Assembly: GCF_003007785.1 (NCBI RefSeq)
Contig: NZ_PXOH01000018.1
Location: 1 to 64,000 of the forward strand
Direction of reading: 5' to 3'
DNA length: 64,000 nt
Source of the DNA: Aphanothece hegewaldii CCALA 016
Lineage (GTDB): Bacteria > Cyanobacteriota > Cyanobacteriia > Cyanobacteriales > Microcystaceae
Shown here: piece by piece, positions 33,970-43,301 of the stretch
Layout of the letters: every line of letters starts with the position of its first letter
Numbering within the stretch: position 1 is the stretch's first letter
Program-made: the position numbers and the translations under genes
Notes under the pieces: generated by a model
The model's database searches: none
What the model was told of the DNA's origin: nothing
The model's input: only the letters and a program-made list of their open reading frames with translations

Positions 33970-36015
33970 TTACTTCCATTTGTCCCAATTATCGTTAAAA
34001 ATAGAAGTATCAGGAAATGCAGTAGGATTACCACTTTCATCGAGAATGCGACGTAATTCTAATAATTTTTTCTCCTTAATAATTGGTTCAGAGTAAACTA
34101 ATTGATAGGGTAAAATATTCTCTTTTTTAGCAAAAACAGCCGTTATTCCTGCTGCGGCCCCTGCTGACCATTCAAAGGAATGTACCCGATATGCGGCGGA
34201 TGCAATATGACTGACTGCAATACTTTTTCCTGCTACTAATAAATTATCAATTTTTTGGGGAATAATCGCTCTTAAAGGAATTTGGAACGGATACGCATTA
34301 CCAGCGCCTTGTCGTTCCCCTGCGCGTTCGGTGTTGCCTGGGGCTTCTGGGGGTGATAGGGTCATACAAGGATGAAAATCGATCGCATAATGTCCAATAC
34401 CAATAGAATCAGGATAAATCGTTGATCGTTTGCGTTTTTGGACTTGTTCGGGTGATACAGTTCCTTCTAATACCTTAAACCCTTCTAAACCCGATAGAGT
34501 CGCCATTAACCGCCGATATTCATCTGGTGAAAGATTATTCTGATAAAACGCATCTTTATAATTTTGTCGTGAAATATCGATTTCTGAAATCATAAAGCCA
34601 TCTTCGTAGGTAAAAGATGGTCGTCCGATAATACGTCGCCCTTCACGCATATAGGGATATTTCGATAAACCGTGAACAGTTCCCATCGGTGAGTCTAAAC
34701 CAGTTAAATAACGATAGTTGGGTTCAGGTTTTTTCACCCCGTAACCTAGTTGAGAGTCAGTTGTCCCCGTCACTAACCAATAAAAGTACCCTATAGCGTG
34801 TTCTTCGCCTTTACGGAGTGTATCAGTTCTGAGACCTCCCATCCATCCACCGGGATCTAACTGTCCGGTTGCTTGCAGTTGTCCACGAGTATAGATTAAG
34901 TTATCTTGGGAGGTACCAGGACGATAATCATTGCCCCATGTCCAGTTCTGCATCGAGATATCTTTAACTACAGGTTTATCGTAAGTTATTCCACCAAAGG
35001 TTTCTTTTTCTCCCTCTTTTGGACTCCAAATACGACGATAGGTAAAAACGAGATTAAAATTGGCTAACCGAGGTAGTTCGTAACTGTAATATGGTTCGTG
35101 TTGAGCATAAAATGAAGGAACTAGATGAGTTTGGGGATCTTCGGTTGCTTCCATCGCAAAGGTATAAGTAAACCCTTGGGTACAATAGGGATCACCAGTT
35201 GTACTAGAGGATGATGGTTCTAAATAGCTGCGTGGATCAATTCCTAAGCGATAGGGAACATCGGCGAGGGCGATCAGTTCTCCAGTTTCAGTGGCTTCTA
35301 TGACATACCAGTCGGCTAATTTTTGTTCTTTAGAAGGTTTGGGGACAAAACGGATAATATTCTTGTCGAAACGAGGCGAATTTTCATAACGATACGCATC
35401 TTCTATAATTTGGGATAAAGGTTCTGTATTGAGTGGTGGCGTTCCTTTTACGGGTTGATGTTGAATTGCTGTTACGCTAGTGATTTGTTGTCCGGTTCCT
35501 CTATTGGGTAAAGTTTCGATCGATAAATCTTTCACAACGGTAGACGGAAACCATTTGAGTTGACCTTTACCTTTTTTTGCGGCATCTTTTAACTGATCGA
35601 ACAACAATTTATGACCATCTTCGGGCAAAAAACACGATTCACTCACCCAACAGTCTCCAGGGTTGAGTTTTCGATAATGTTTTTCAATACGTTCTCTAAA
35701 TTCTAGATAACCTTGGGGGTAAAATAGTTTGTCTCGTTGGGTTTGTCGTTCGTCTAATGCTGAGGTTCCTTGTGAGGAAATTTGTCCCCCTACCCAGTCG
35801 GTGATCTCGGTTAAACAGACGGTTTTTCCTCTGAGTAATGCTTCATAGGTTGCGGCGGAACCTGATAGACCTCCACCCACTACCAAAATATCACACTCGA
35901 CGGTCTGATCTGGGCTTCTGGGGGGTGTTGCGAGGGTTAAAGGCGAAAAAACTTGAAAAATGGTTAAACTGAGGGGTACAGAGGCAAAAAAACGAAACCA
36001 AGTTTTAATCAGCAT
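33970..36015 (-). CDS. Exported FAD-dependent oxidoreductase
   Basis: A protein of 681 residues from the ATG at 36015, which puts a signal-peptide-like helix first (MLIKTWFRFFASVPLSLTIF). A GTG at 36081 would add 22 residues without support. After the signal comes the Rossmann FAD-binding motif DILVVGGGLSGSAATYEALLRG and GGQISSQGTSALD, typical of the FAD-dependent oxidoreductase family common in cyanobacteria. The C-terminal half contains FQIPLRAIIPQKIDNLLVAGK and SAAYRVHSFEWSAGAAAG, which complete the FAD site. The substrate is unknown. It begins a short distance after the helicase gene on the same strand. Confidence 0.85.
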   Translation of the reverse strand: MLIKTWFRFFASVPLSLTIFQVFSPLTLATPPRSPDQTVECDILVVGGGLSGSAATYEALLRGKTVCLTEITDWVGGQISSQGTSALDERQTQRDKLFYPQGYLEFRERIEKHYRKLNPGDCWVSESCFLPEDGHKLLFDQLKDAAKKGKGQLKWFPSTVVKDLSIETLPNRGTGQQITSVTAIQHQPVKGTPPLNTEPLSQIIEDAYRYENSPRFDKNIIRFVPKPSKEQKLADWYVIEATETGELIALADVPYRLGIDPRSYLEPSSSSTTGDPYCTQGFTYTFAMEATEDPQTHLVPSFYAQHEPYYSYELPRLANFNLVFTYRRIWSPKEGEKETFGGITYDKPVVKDISMQNWTWGNDYRPGTSQDNLIYTRGQLQATGQLDPGGWMGGLRTDTLRKGEEHAIGYFYWLVTGTTDSQLGYGVKKPEPNYRYLTGLDSPMGTVHGLSKYPYMREGRRIIGRPSFTYEDGFMISEIDISRQNYKDAFYQNNLSPDEYRRLMATLSGLEGFKVLEGTVSPEQVQKRKRSTIYPDSIGIGHYAIDFHPCMTLSPPEAPGNTERAGERQGAGNAYPFQIPLRAIIPQKIDNLLVAGKSIAVSHIASAAYRVHSFEWSAGAAAGITAVFAKKENILPYQLVYSEPIIKEKKLLELRRILDESGNPTAFPDTSIFNDNWDKWK

Positions 36016-36098
36016 TACAAAGATGAGTTTGAGATGTCCATATTTATTGGAGTATTTTTCGGGTGTATCTGTTCCCTTCACTTCTTTTATATATTTAA

Positions 36099-38402
36099 TT
36101 AAAAGGTCATCATTGATTCAGGGAAATGATTGATGAGTACGGGAATCACGGGACAAGGTTTTTTATTTTGTAGCTGGGTACTTTGATCACTACGAAAGGT
36201 ATTCCAACGAAAGGGCCCCATTTTAGCTGATGACATCCATAATAATCGTTTGGCTCTAGTCATGGCAACATACAATAACCGATATTCCTCGGCTTTTTTC
36301 AATAGTCCTGCTTCTGTCCATGCTTGCATCGGTTCGAGGATACGCGGCGATAAGTTTTGATACTGGGTATGCACTGCCGATCGCAATTGGGCGCGGGCGA
36401 CTTCTGCTATGCCAAATTCTCCTAAAAACTTCGCGGCTACAGGTACTCTGAGACTCCCAGGTAAAATATCTTCGTGAAGAAATGGCATGAAAACATAATC
36501 CCAGTCTAGCCCTTTTGCTTTGTGCATGGTAATAATAGTCAGTTGTTTTTTTCGGGTATAAAGTTCTTCATTATCATCCTCTACCGCTTCAAATCGTTCT
36601 GAGGTGATGATTTCATTTAATGCGTTAATAGTTGATTTGAGTGAACTATTGCCGATGGTTTGTTGATAGATGCGACTGGCTAACTTTTGGGTGGTGGCGA
36701 GTTCTGATCCTGTATATTTTAGTTTCATTCCTAAATAGGGAATCAGTTGATAATGAGGTAATTCTAATCTGGCTTTGAGCAGTTCACAGCATAAATTTTT
36801 GGCGATTTCTATTTCTTTTTTCGGCTGATTTTCGAGTGGTGTCGGATATAAAAATTGTTCGGGATAGGTGGATAAAGCGTTTAAGTCTTGGGCGGAAATA
36901 AGCCCTCTTTTTTCGAGTACTTCTAGGGTAGATTTAAGATAGTCGGGAGAGTGGGGGCGATCTAAAAATTGTAGGAGTTTACAGATTTCTTCGGGAATTT
37001 GGGAAAATCGATCGCTTTCGCTAACTTCATACACTCTAATGCCATATTCTTTGGAAAAATGAGCGAATTTCTCGGCTAAAAAGCGTCCTTGGCGGTTTTC
37101 TCTGACTAAAATAGCTGCATTGTGATCTGGGTTATTGGTTAGTAATTCTATAACTCGTTTTTCAATGAGGCTAACGGTTTCATAAATATCTTCTGGTAGA
37201 TGAATTTCTAATCCTTGTCCGACTGATTCAGGGTTAGCATCAGCTTGGGGGTCATTGCTGCTTACTGTCTGTATACTTTGTAACCGAAATGGTTTCTCGG
37301 TCTGATTATTTTTGCTATTCCAAATTTGATTAACCCAAGATAAAACATAATTAGCCGCTTCAATGATCATTTTACTACTACGTCCGGCTTGATTCATGGT
37401 GGCGAGTTTGTTTTGTTGTTTGCAGCGATCGCAAAACCAGTTAAAATAAACCGGATCTGCTGGAGTAAAAGTAGAATTAATCGCTTGATTGGGGTCGCCA
37501 ACTCGAATTAAATTAGGTGATAGATCGGGATCATTAGGATCATTGGCTAAGATAGAAATGAGTTTCTCTTGCAATGGGCTAGAGTCTTGGGCTTCATCTT
37601 CAAAAACACCAAATACTGAGTTTTGCCAACGTTTACGGATTGCATCGTTTTCTAAAACCCGTAAAGCCGCTAAAATCATATCATCGTAGTCAATAAAATC
37701 ACGCGATCGCATTAATCGTTCATATTGTTCATATAATCCAGCAGCAATGGCTAAAATCGAGTAAGAATCCGTTGCATATTCACTCATATCCCAGACTTGT
37801 TGCGGGGTGAGTCCTGAACTTTTTGCCTCTCTAACTACAGTATGGGCTAAATTGGGTAAAACTTCGGTTCTTAATACCGACTGACGGCGCAATTTTTCCG
37901 CTTCTTCTCCATCAAATTGTGATCCTTCTAGTAGGTTTTGGTAACGATAAGGCGACTGGATCATCCATTGTTCAACGGCAGCGCGGATGATACGATGACT
38001 AGGTGTGGGAATGACAATAGTAGCTGTTTCTAAATTCAGTTGGGATAAGTCGGGATGACGACTGGCTATATGTAAGGCTAAACCATGTAGGGTTTGAACC
38101 ATAAAACCACTTTGGGGGAGTTGTAATTCTTTGAGTCGTTTTTTGATTTTCTCTTTGATACTCGATGCTGCCGAACGCGTATAGGTTACAATGACTAATT
38201 GTTTTTTACTATGCAGTTGATGACGTGCGATCGTCATTGCTGCTGCTACCGCCAAACTATGAGATTTTCCCGCCCCTGGTACCGCAGAGATCGCCATTCT
38301 TCCCCCTTCCCAGTCGGCTAAATTTTGTTGTCCTGGGCGCAAACTTTTTCGCCATTGTTGTAATATTTCGTCTTGTGAGAGAAGTTCGGTATTTGTTGTC
38401 AT
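36099..38402 (-). CDS. UvrD/PcrA-like superfamily 1 helicase
   Basis: A 767-residue ATP-dependent DNA helicase. Walker A is AVPGAGKS (residues 40-47), followed by YTRSAASSIKEKI (motif Ia), TLHGLA (Ib/TxGx region), Walker B FEDEAQDSS, GDPNQAI (motif III), TMHKAKGLDWDYVF (motif V) and RLLYVAMTRAKR (motif VI). It unwinds DNA in repair or replication restart; no nuclease domain is fused to it. It is larger than typical PcrA only in the 2A/2B region. It precedes the FAD oxidoreductase on the same strand. Confidence 0.92.
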   Translation of the reverse strand: MTTNTELLSQDEILQQWRKSLRPGQQNLADWEGGRMAISAVPGAGKSHSLAVAAAMTIARHQLHSKKQLVIVTYTRSAASSIKEKIKKRLKELQLPQSGFMVQTLHGLALHIASRHPDLSQLNLETATIVIPTPSHRIIRAAVEQWMIQSPYRYQNLLEGSQFDGEEAEKLRRQSVLRTEVLPNLAHTVVREAKSSGLTPQQVWDMSEYATDSYSILAIAAGLYEQYERLMRSRDFIDYDDMILAALRVLENDAIRKRWQNSVFGVFEDEAQDSSPLQEKLISILANDPNDPDLSPNLIRVGDPNQAINSTFTPADPVYFNWFCDRCKQQNKLATMNQAGRSSKMIIEAANYVLSWVNQIWNSKNNQTEKPFRLQSIQTVSSNDPQADANPESVGQGLEIHLPEDIYETVSLIEKRVIELLTNNPDHNAAILVRENRQGRFLAEKFAHFSKEYGIRVYEVSESDRFSQIPEEICKLLQFLDRPHSPDYLKSTLEVLEKRGLISAQDLNALSTYPEQFLYPTPLENQPKKEIEIAKNLCCELLKARLELPHYQLIPYLGMKLKYTGSELATTQKLASRIYQQTIGNSSLKSTINALNEIITSERFEAVEDDNEELYTRKKQLTIITMHKAKGLDWDYVFMPFLHEDILPGSLRVPVAAKFLGEFGIAEVARAQLRSAVHTQYQNLSPRILEPMQAWTEAGLLKKAEEYRLLYVAMTRAKRLLWMSSAKMGPFRWNTFRSDQSTQLQNKKPCPVIPVLINHFPESMMTF

Positions 38403-38481
38403 AGTGGGAGAAGAATTACCAGGGAACTAGATTTTTATTGTAGTTGACTTCGGCATTTTTATACAAATGTACTATTTTCCT

Positions 38482-38598
38482 GGGAGAACATTAATACCAC
38501 CAGCCAGCCAGTGAATGAATTCCAGAGGGGCTATTCCCTGCAATTTTAGGGCATGAAGGGAGAACATTAATACCACCAGCCAGCCAGTGAATGAATTC
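38482..38598. repeat. Perfect 41-bp direct repeat, two copies
   Basis: An identical 41-base sequence starting GGGAGAACATTAATACC and ending GTGAATGAATTC occurs at 38482-38522 and 38558-38598, separated by 35 bases. The second copy leads into the composite hairpin element. Recent duplication is likely because there are no mismatches. Confidence 0.85.
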
Positions 38599-38740
38599 AC
38601 TGTCTCATAACTGAAGTCCATTAAAATGGACTGACATTCATTGAGATAGTCGGTTTTAACAAGGGGCTGTCTGGGCGACCTGCGCTCCCAGCTTGTAAGC
38701 CCCGCCGACTTTGGCTATCAGACAGGGATTTTAATCCCTG
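38583..38740. repeat. Composite multi-hairpin element (family member at 38.6 kb)
   Basis: In order: hairpin A GTGAATGAATTCAC (38587-38600), hairpin B AGTCCATTAAAATGGACT (38615-38632), a long structured segment in which AGTCGG (38648-38653) pairs with CCGACT (38705-38710) and GGGGCT (38663-38668) with AGCCCC (38698-38703), and hairpin CAGGGATTTTAATCCCTG (38723-38740). The inner part is clearly richer in GC than the surroundings. Related elements are at 43.3, 47.2 and 50.0 kb. The region 38403-38825 holds nothing else I can call a gene. Confidence 0.7.
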
Positions 38741-38825
38741 TGCTCTCGATGATGTAACTAAGGAACAAGCGTTGTATAAAAGCAAAATCCTGCTATCTTT
38801 TAGAAGAAATTCCATAAATTGAATC

Positions 38826-39908
38826 ATGACAATAAGCAAAAAAATTCTGTTAGGGATGTTAATTTTTGTCCCATTGGCGATCGCTGCTGAATGGTTTAAG
38901 TTTCCTCCTGCGTTAATCTTTGTTTTTGCTGCATTGGGAATTGTGCCTTTAGCTGCTTTAATTGCAGAAGCGACGGAAGAAATAGCGGATGTAATAGGGC
39001 CAACATTTGGCGGTTTATTGAATGCAACTTTTGGTAACTTGACTGAAATGGTAGTATCGATCGTTGCTTTAAAATCTGGTTTAATTGAAGTCGTCAAAGC
39101 AAGTATTTTGGGTGCGATCATTGCTAATATGCTACTCGGTTTAGGATTAGCGACGTTTTTGGGGGGTTTAAAGTTTAAAGAGCAAGTTTTTGAGCCGAAA
39201 ATTGCCCGTTTAAATGCTTCTGCTTTATTACTCGCCCTTTTAGTCTTACTGACTCCTAGTGCGATACAATTTACCTCTGTGGGTTTGACAGGCCCTGCAA
39301 TTCAAGAATTTTCCTATGCTGCTTCGGTGTTTTTGCTCATTTTTTATATCTTTAATCTCATTTTCTCCGCGCAAAGTCCTTTTAATTCTGATGCAGCAGA
39401 AATTATCGAAGAAGTTCTCGAAAAGGAAAAGAAAGAATCTCATAACAAAGCAGATACTATCAAACAAGTTGCGACTTTACTCGGCTGTACAGTTGTATTA
39501 GTTTTTATTTCGGAAATTCTGGTCGGTAGTCTTGAAGAAACTGTTAAAATCTTCCATCTTACTGAACTCTTTACAGGGGTTATTCTGCTTCCTCTGTTTG
39601 GTGGGTTTGTGGAATATCTTACTTGTATTTCCTCAGCCCTGAAAAATCAGATGGAATTATCGGTATCTGTTGCTATTGGTTCAACGCTACAAATCGTCCT
39701 ATTAGTAACACCGATACTGGTTTTAATCGCGCCTTTGTTTGGACAAAATTTATCTTTAGATTTTAACCTATTTGGTATGTTTGCAGCAGGAGCAACGGTT
39801 ATCGTAACAAATTCAATTAGTTCTGATGGTCAATCTAATTGGTTAGAAGGGTTATTACTTCTCATTTTATACGCAGTTTTAGGAGTCGCTTTTTATCTAC
39901 ATCCCTAA
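38826..39908 (+). CDS. cax: Ca2+/H+ antiporter (CaCA/CAX family)
   Basis: A 360-residue membrane protein with about eleven helices that exchanges calcium for protons. Both alpha repeats are visible: GNLTEMVVSIVALKSGLIEV (first) and GGFVEYLTCISSALKNQMEL (second), each with the essential acidic residue (Glu). An acidic loop (about residues 190-220: DAAEIIEEVLEKEKKES) separates the halves. The family exports calcium from the cytoplasm and supports salt tolerance at high pH in cyanobacteria. The gene is monocistronic, flanked by repeats upstream and a probable small RNA downstream. Confidence 0.94.
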   Translation: MTISKKILLGMLIFVPLAIAAEWFKFPPALIFVFAALGIVPLAALIAEATEEIADVIGPTFGGLLNATFGNLTEMVVSIVALKSGLIEVVKASILGAIIANMLLGLGLATFLGGLKFKEQVFEPKIARLNASALLLALLVLLTPSAIQFTSVGLTGPAIQEFSYAASVFLLIFYIFNLIFSAQSPFNSDAAEIIEEVLEKEKKESHNKADTIKQVATLLGCTVVLVFISEILVGSLEETVKIFHLTELFTGVILLPLFGGFVEYLTCISSALKNQMELSVSVAIGSTLQIVLLVTPILVLIAPLFGQNLSLDFNLFGMFAAGATVIVTNSISSDGQSNWLEGLLLLILYAVLGVAFYLHP

Positions 39909-39933
39909 ATAATCCGAAATTCTTATACAATCT

Positions 39934-39980
39934 GGGTTTGGTGTATGCTTCATCCTATGATAACTGTAGTCTCCAAACCC
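39934..39980. repeat. Interrupted GGGTTTGG palindrome
   Basis: The arms GGGTTTGG (39934-39941) and CTCCAAACCC (39971-39980) of the dispersed palindrome are separated by about 30 bases. The right arm is preceded by TGTAGT, so it may be an old copy disrupted by a small insertion or two half copies. Confidence 0.45.
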
Positions 39981-40022
39981 TCATATAATAAATTGGCTCA
40001 ATATCAATTTTGTCAATCAATA

Positions 40023-40051
40023 TTTACAAACTTTAAAAAATTGACTACAAT
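40023..40051 (+). promoter_or_regulatory. Promoter of the predicted small RNA
   Basis: TTTACA (40023-40028), a 17-base spacer, then TACAAT (40046-40051). The -35 box is identical to that of psbA in this window. The expected start is near 40058. Confidence 0.7.
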
Positions 40052-40057
40052 TTGTAA

Positions 40058-40157
40058 CAAGCGAATCACCAAAACGCTTAATGCTTTGGTATCTCCCGAT
40101 TGGATTTGCTTGAGTTCTCCTACAACAGCAGCCTCGGTTGATTACCGGGGTTTTTTT
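40058..40157 (+). ncRNA. Predicted small regulatory RNA of about 100 nt
   Basis: The interval between a good promoter (40023-40051) and an intrinsic terminator (40132-40157) has no convincing ORF and would give a transcript of about 100 nt. Near the 5' end AAGCG pairs with CGCTT. The middle contains GAGTTCTCCTACAACAGCAG (40112-40131), predicted to be single-stranded, and TCTCCTA within it is complementary to Shine-Dalgarno sequences. This is the usual layout of bacterial trans-acting sRNAs. I could not match it to a named cyanobacterial sRNA from memory. A short ORF from 39945 crosses it, but it starts inside a repeat and crosses both promoter and terminator. Confidence 0.65.
40132..40157 (+). 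terminator. Rho-independent terminator of the small RNA
   Basis: CCTCGGT (40132-40138) pairs with ACCGGGG (40144-40150), one G-U pair, loop TGATT, followed by seven T residues. Confidence 0.9.
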
Positions 40158-40194
40158 GAAAATGTGTATCTGTCCTTAACATCAATAATTTTTT

Positions 40195-40217
40195 GAGTTT
40201 GTCGATCAAACCCCTAC
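40195..40217. repeat. GAGTTTG palindromic repeat
   Basis: GAGTTTG, TCGAT, CAAACCCCTAC: a copy of the GTAGGGGTTTG family in inverse orientation, right after the coaE stop codon. Confidence 0.65.
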
Positions 40218-40219
40218 AT

Positions 40220-40828
40220 TTATGAAAAAACCTGATCTATTTGCTTAAATAACTGTTCTGGACGGGAATTCTCTAATATTACATCCGCTAATGCCTTTTT
40301 TTCTTCAATTGACCACTGATTTTGAATGCGTTTGATTGCTTGTTCTTGCGTTAGTTGATCTCGTTTCATTAAGCGTCTAATCTGTTCTTCAGGGGAACAG
40401 TAAACAACCCAAATTTCTGAGACTAAATCTGTCATTTTAGCTTCAAAGAGTAAGGGAATTACAAGGACGATCGCTTGTTCATTCAGTTCTTTTAGTTTAG
40501 CTTGAATCCGATTTCTCACATACGGATGTATCTGATTTTCTAGCCAAATTTTCTCGGCAGGATTATTAAATATAATTTCGCCTAATTTTTTACGATTCAA
40601 AGTTCCATCAGGAAATAATATATTATTACCGTATCTCAAACGAATTTCATCTAAAATAGGTGAACCAATCTCTACAGCTTGTTTCGCTAATAGATCCGCA
40701 TCGATTATCGGTATGTGATAAGTTTGAGATAAATAATGAGAAACGGTTGTTTTTCCCGTGGCAATTCCTCCAGTTAATCCAATAATTCGACGAGATATCG
40801 CGGGTTTAAATTGTTTCGTTTCAATCAT
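40220..40828 (-). CDS. coaE: Dephospho-CoA kinase
   Basis: A 202-residue P-loop kinase that phosphorylates dephospho-CoA in the last step of coenzyme A synthesis. The Walker A motif GGIATGKT spans residues 20-27, followed by the family motifs IIDADLLAKQAVEIG, LENQIHPYVR, VLVIPLLFEAKMTDLV, EEQIRRLMKRDQLTQEQAIKRI and DVILENS. All substrate-binding residues appear intact. It diverges from the MIF-like gene; the start codons are 45 bases apart. Confidence 0.97.
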   Translation of the reverse strand: MIETKQFKPAISRRIIGLTGGIATGKTTVSHYLSQTYHIPIIDADLLAKQAVEIGSPILDEIRLRYGNNILFPDGTLNRKKLGEIIFNNPAEKIWLENQIHPYVRNRIQAKLKELNEQAIVLVIPLLFEAKMTDLVSEIWVVYCSPEEQIRRLMKRDQLTQEQAIKRIQNQWSIEEKKALADVILENSRPEQLFKQIDQVFS

Positions 40829-40873
40829 TCAACAAGGTTTAAAATAGATCTGGTAATCATTTTAAAGTTTAAT

Positions 40874-41227
40874 ATGCCATTAATTAAAGTTCAATCTTCT
40901 GTTAAATCTTCCTCGTCTGATGCGATAGATACCCTTTTAAAAACTCTGTCTAGTAAGTTAGCTAAACATATTGGAAAACCCGAATCTTATGTGATGACAT
41001 CTTTTGAACCAGAAGTAAAGATGACTTTTGGGGGTACTTTTGAGCCAGTTTGCTATATTGAGATCAAAAATATTGGGCGAATGTCTCCAGATTTAACTAA
41101 AGCAATGAGTCAAGATTTTTGTCTGGTGATACAAGAATCTTTAGGAGTTCCTAAAAATCGTATTTACATTGAATTTGCTGATGCTGAACGAGCGATGTGG
41201 GGATGGAACGGCGGCACCTTTGCTTAA
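40874..41227 (+). CDS. MIF-like tautomerase family protein
   Basis: A 117-residue member of the macrophage migration inhibitory factor/tautomerase superfamily. The chosen ATG at 40874 places the catalytic Pro at position 2 (MPLIKVQSSV), which the mechanism needs; a longer frame from 40811 overlaps coaE and destroys this. Further family features are YVMTSFEPEVKMTFGGTFEP, IGRMSPDLTKAMS and NRIYIEFADAERAMWGWNGGTFA, the usual C-terminus. Bacterial members act as phenylpyruvate or related tautomerases; the natural substrate is unknown. The stop overlaps that of the debranching-enzyme gene on the other strand by four bases. Confidence 0.93.
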   Translation: MPLIKVQSSVKSSSSDAIDTLLKTLSSKLAKHIGKPESYVMTSFEPEVKMTFGGTFEPVCYIEIKNIGRMSPDLTKAMSQDFCLVIQESLGVPKNRIYIEFADAERAMWGWNGGTFA

Positions 41228-43194
41228 AATAATAACCCGACTCTGAGGACTTCTGCAACCGTCCAAGCTTGAGCAAATGCACCTCTAGGAGTCATGGGGG
41301 CATCTCCATCAAAGATTTCCCCTAAACTGCCCACACATCCCGATTGTAGATGATTGAGCATTGGTTCTAAAAAACTTTTGGCGATCGTCGGATTCTGATA
41401 TACTTTGAGATGGGCTTGGATAAATGGACCCAGTAACCATCCCCAAACAGTCCCTTGATGATATGCACCGTCTCGCTCTCTAGGCGCACCGCCATATTGT
41501 CCTTTATACTGAGGAGCATCGGGAGAAAGCGATCGTAATCCATAGGATGTTAATAATTTTTGACCACAAGTATTGACAATTGCTTCGCGTTGTGCATAGC
41601 TCAGTAAAGGTGATAAGGTTTTCACATTCGGTAGAGAAACAGCAAAAATTTGATTAGGACGTAATGTACTATCATTTCCATCGGGACTGTCTAAAACATC
41701 GTAACAATAGCCCAGAGTCTCATTCCAAAAGCGATTAAAGCCAAAAGCGGTTTTTTGTGCCATTTGCAGGAAATATTCGGCGTTTTGTCCTATTTCTTCG
41801 GCAAAATAAGCCATAATTCCTAACGTATTATACCAAAGAACGCTGATTTCGATGGGTTTGCCGATGCGCGGAGTCACTACCCAAGTTCCGACTTTTGCAT
41901 CCATCCACGTCAGTTGAACCCCGTCTACACCTGCATAAATTAACCCATCACTATCGAGATGAATATTGTAGCGCGTCCCTTTTTTGTGCCATTCGATGAC
42001 TTCTACTAATGCTGGAAATAATTCTTGTAATAATTCTCGGTCTTGGGTAATTTGATAGTATGCGTGTATTGCTTCAAAATACCAAAGTGTGGCATCAACG
42101 GTATTATATGCAGGTGTTTCGCTACCATCGGGGAAGACATTCGGTAACATTCCTTGATCTAAATAATAAGCGAATGTCCGTAAAATCGTGCGGGCAATTT
42201 CGGGGCGATGGGTTGCAAGGGTTAAACCCGGTAGACTAATCATTGTATCGCGTCCCCAGTCGCTAAACCAAGGATAACCAGCGATGATGGTTTTGCCATC
42301 TGGTTCGTTGGGTAAAGGGCGATCGACAATAAATTGATCTGCTGCTAAAATGAGATGTTGTAGGGTTGTGGGTATATTTGTCGTCGAACTTTTATTGAGT
42401 AATTCTTGTTTGTAGTGATGACGTTTTAAATATGCAGTTTCACTATCTATGTTTGCATTGGGTTCGGTTGTCGCAACGAGGGTTACAGTTTGCTCAGGTT
42501 CTAATCTTATCTCAAAAGTTGCCCCATGCAGATGATCTTCTTTAGCATTTAAACCTCTATATCGTTCGACGGCTAAATCAAAACGGTAATACCAAGTATG
42601 ATGAATAGAAATAGCTGCATCTTCACTAAATAAATAAAAAGGAATAGCGCTCGGATAAGCCGTAATTTTAACCCCTTGTTCAATTAATTTTAGATCCATT
42701 TTCCAATTGTAGCCAGTTGTCGTTTGATGATAATCTCGGTAGTTAACTAGGGCATTTAGGGTTAAATATATGGGTTTTGTGCTACGAAAGCTACGATATT
42801 GAATATAAGTCGTATTCTCGCCTTGTTGCATCCAAATACGTTTTTCTATGATGGCATCACCACAAGCAAACCGCCAAACTGGGATTGTTCCTTTTAAACA
42901 AAAGTTTTCAATATTAAGATATCCTTGAGGATGAATTAAACCATCAATCCATCGGTTGGCTGAGAGTTCATACTTTTTACCGTTATATTCGGCTATTTCT
43001 TCGAGTTTACTTAATAATAATGTTCGACCCAAAGGAGGTTTAAGGGCGGCAATTAATAAACCATGATAGCGACGAGTCAGAATTCCTGAAATTGTACCAC
43101 AAGCAAAGCCCCCAATTCCATTTGTTACCAGCCATTCTCTTTGGGAGGCAATATTAAGATCATTACAGATATCTCGTCCTAAATACAGTGTCAT
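41224..43194 (-). CDS. Amylo-alpha-1,6-glucosidase/glycogen-debranching-type enzyme
   Basis: A 656-residue protein of the glycogen debranching enzyme family (GH133-like). The N-terminal domain (about residues 15-270) has REWLVTNGIGGFACGT and RRYHGLLIAA; the C-terminal (alpha/alpha)6 barrel has IIAGYPWFSDWGRDTMISLPGL, GMLPNVFPDGSETPAYNTVDATLW and GAYHQGTVWGWLLGPFI with the conserved Asp and Glu residues. It probably removes 1,6-linked glucose from glycogen or limit dextrin, in carbohydrate mobilisation. No glg gene is adjacent. Confidence 0.93.
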   Translation of the reverse strand: MTLYLGRDICNDLNIASQREWLVTNGIGGFACGTISGILTRRYHGLLIAALKPPLGRTLLLSKLEEIAEYNGKKYELSANRWIDGLIHPQGYLNIENFCLKGTIPVWRFACGDAIIEKRIWMQQGENTTYIQYRSFRSTKPIYLTLNALVNYRDYHQTTTGYNWKMDLKLIEQGVKITAYPSAIPFYLFSEDAAISIHHTWYYRFDLAVERYRGLNAKEDHLHGATFEIRLEPEQTVTLVATTEPNANIDSETAYLKRHHYKQELLNKSSTTNIPTTLQHLILAADQFIVDRPLPNEPDGKTIIAGYPWFSDWGRDTMISLPGLTLATHRPEIARTILRTFAYYLDQGMLPNVFPDGSETPAYNTVDATLWYFEAIHAYYQITQDRELLQELFPALVEVIEWHKKGTRYNIHLDSDGLIYAGVDGVQLTWMDAKVGTWVVTPRIGKPIEISVLWYNTLGIMAYFAEEIGQNAEYFLQMAQKTAFGFNRFWNETLGYCYDVLDSPDGNDSTLRPNQIFAVSLPNVKTLSPLLSYAQREAIVNTCGQKLLTSYGLRSLSPDAPQYKGQYGGAPRERDGAYHQGTVWGWLLGPFIQAHLKVYQNPTIAKSFLEPMLNHLQSGCVGSLGEIFDGDAPMTPRGAFAQAWTVAEVLRVGLLF

Positions 43195-43301
43195 TGTTCA
43201 AAATCAGAAAATTCTTTATTGTTTTATTTTCCTACAATCATTGACTAATCTCTGAAAAATATTGAAATTATACTGAGTTTTGGCTATTATTAATCCACAT
43301 A

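Noticed and set aside
38482..38740. Repeats that might be a CRISPR array
   Set aside because: Only two direct copies with a single short gap, other repeats are inverted, and no cas genes are near; the PD-(D/E)XK gene at 27 kb is not linked.
39945..40196. 83-codon frame after cax
   Set aside because: It begins inside a palindromic repeat, crosses a promoter, a structured RNA and an intrinsic terminator, and has no protein-like features.
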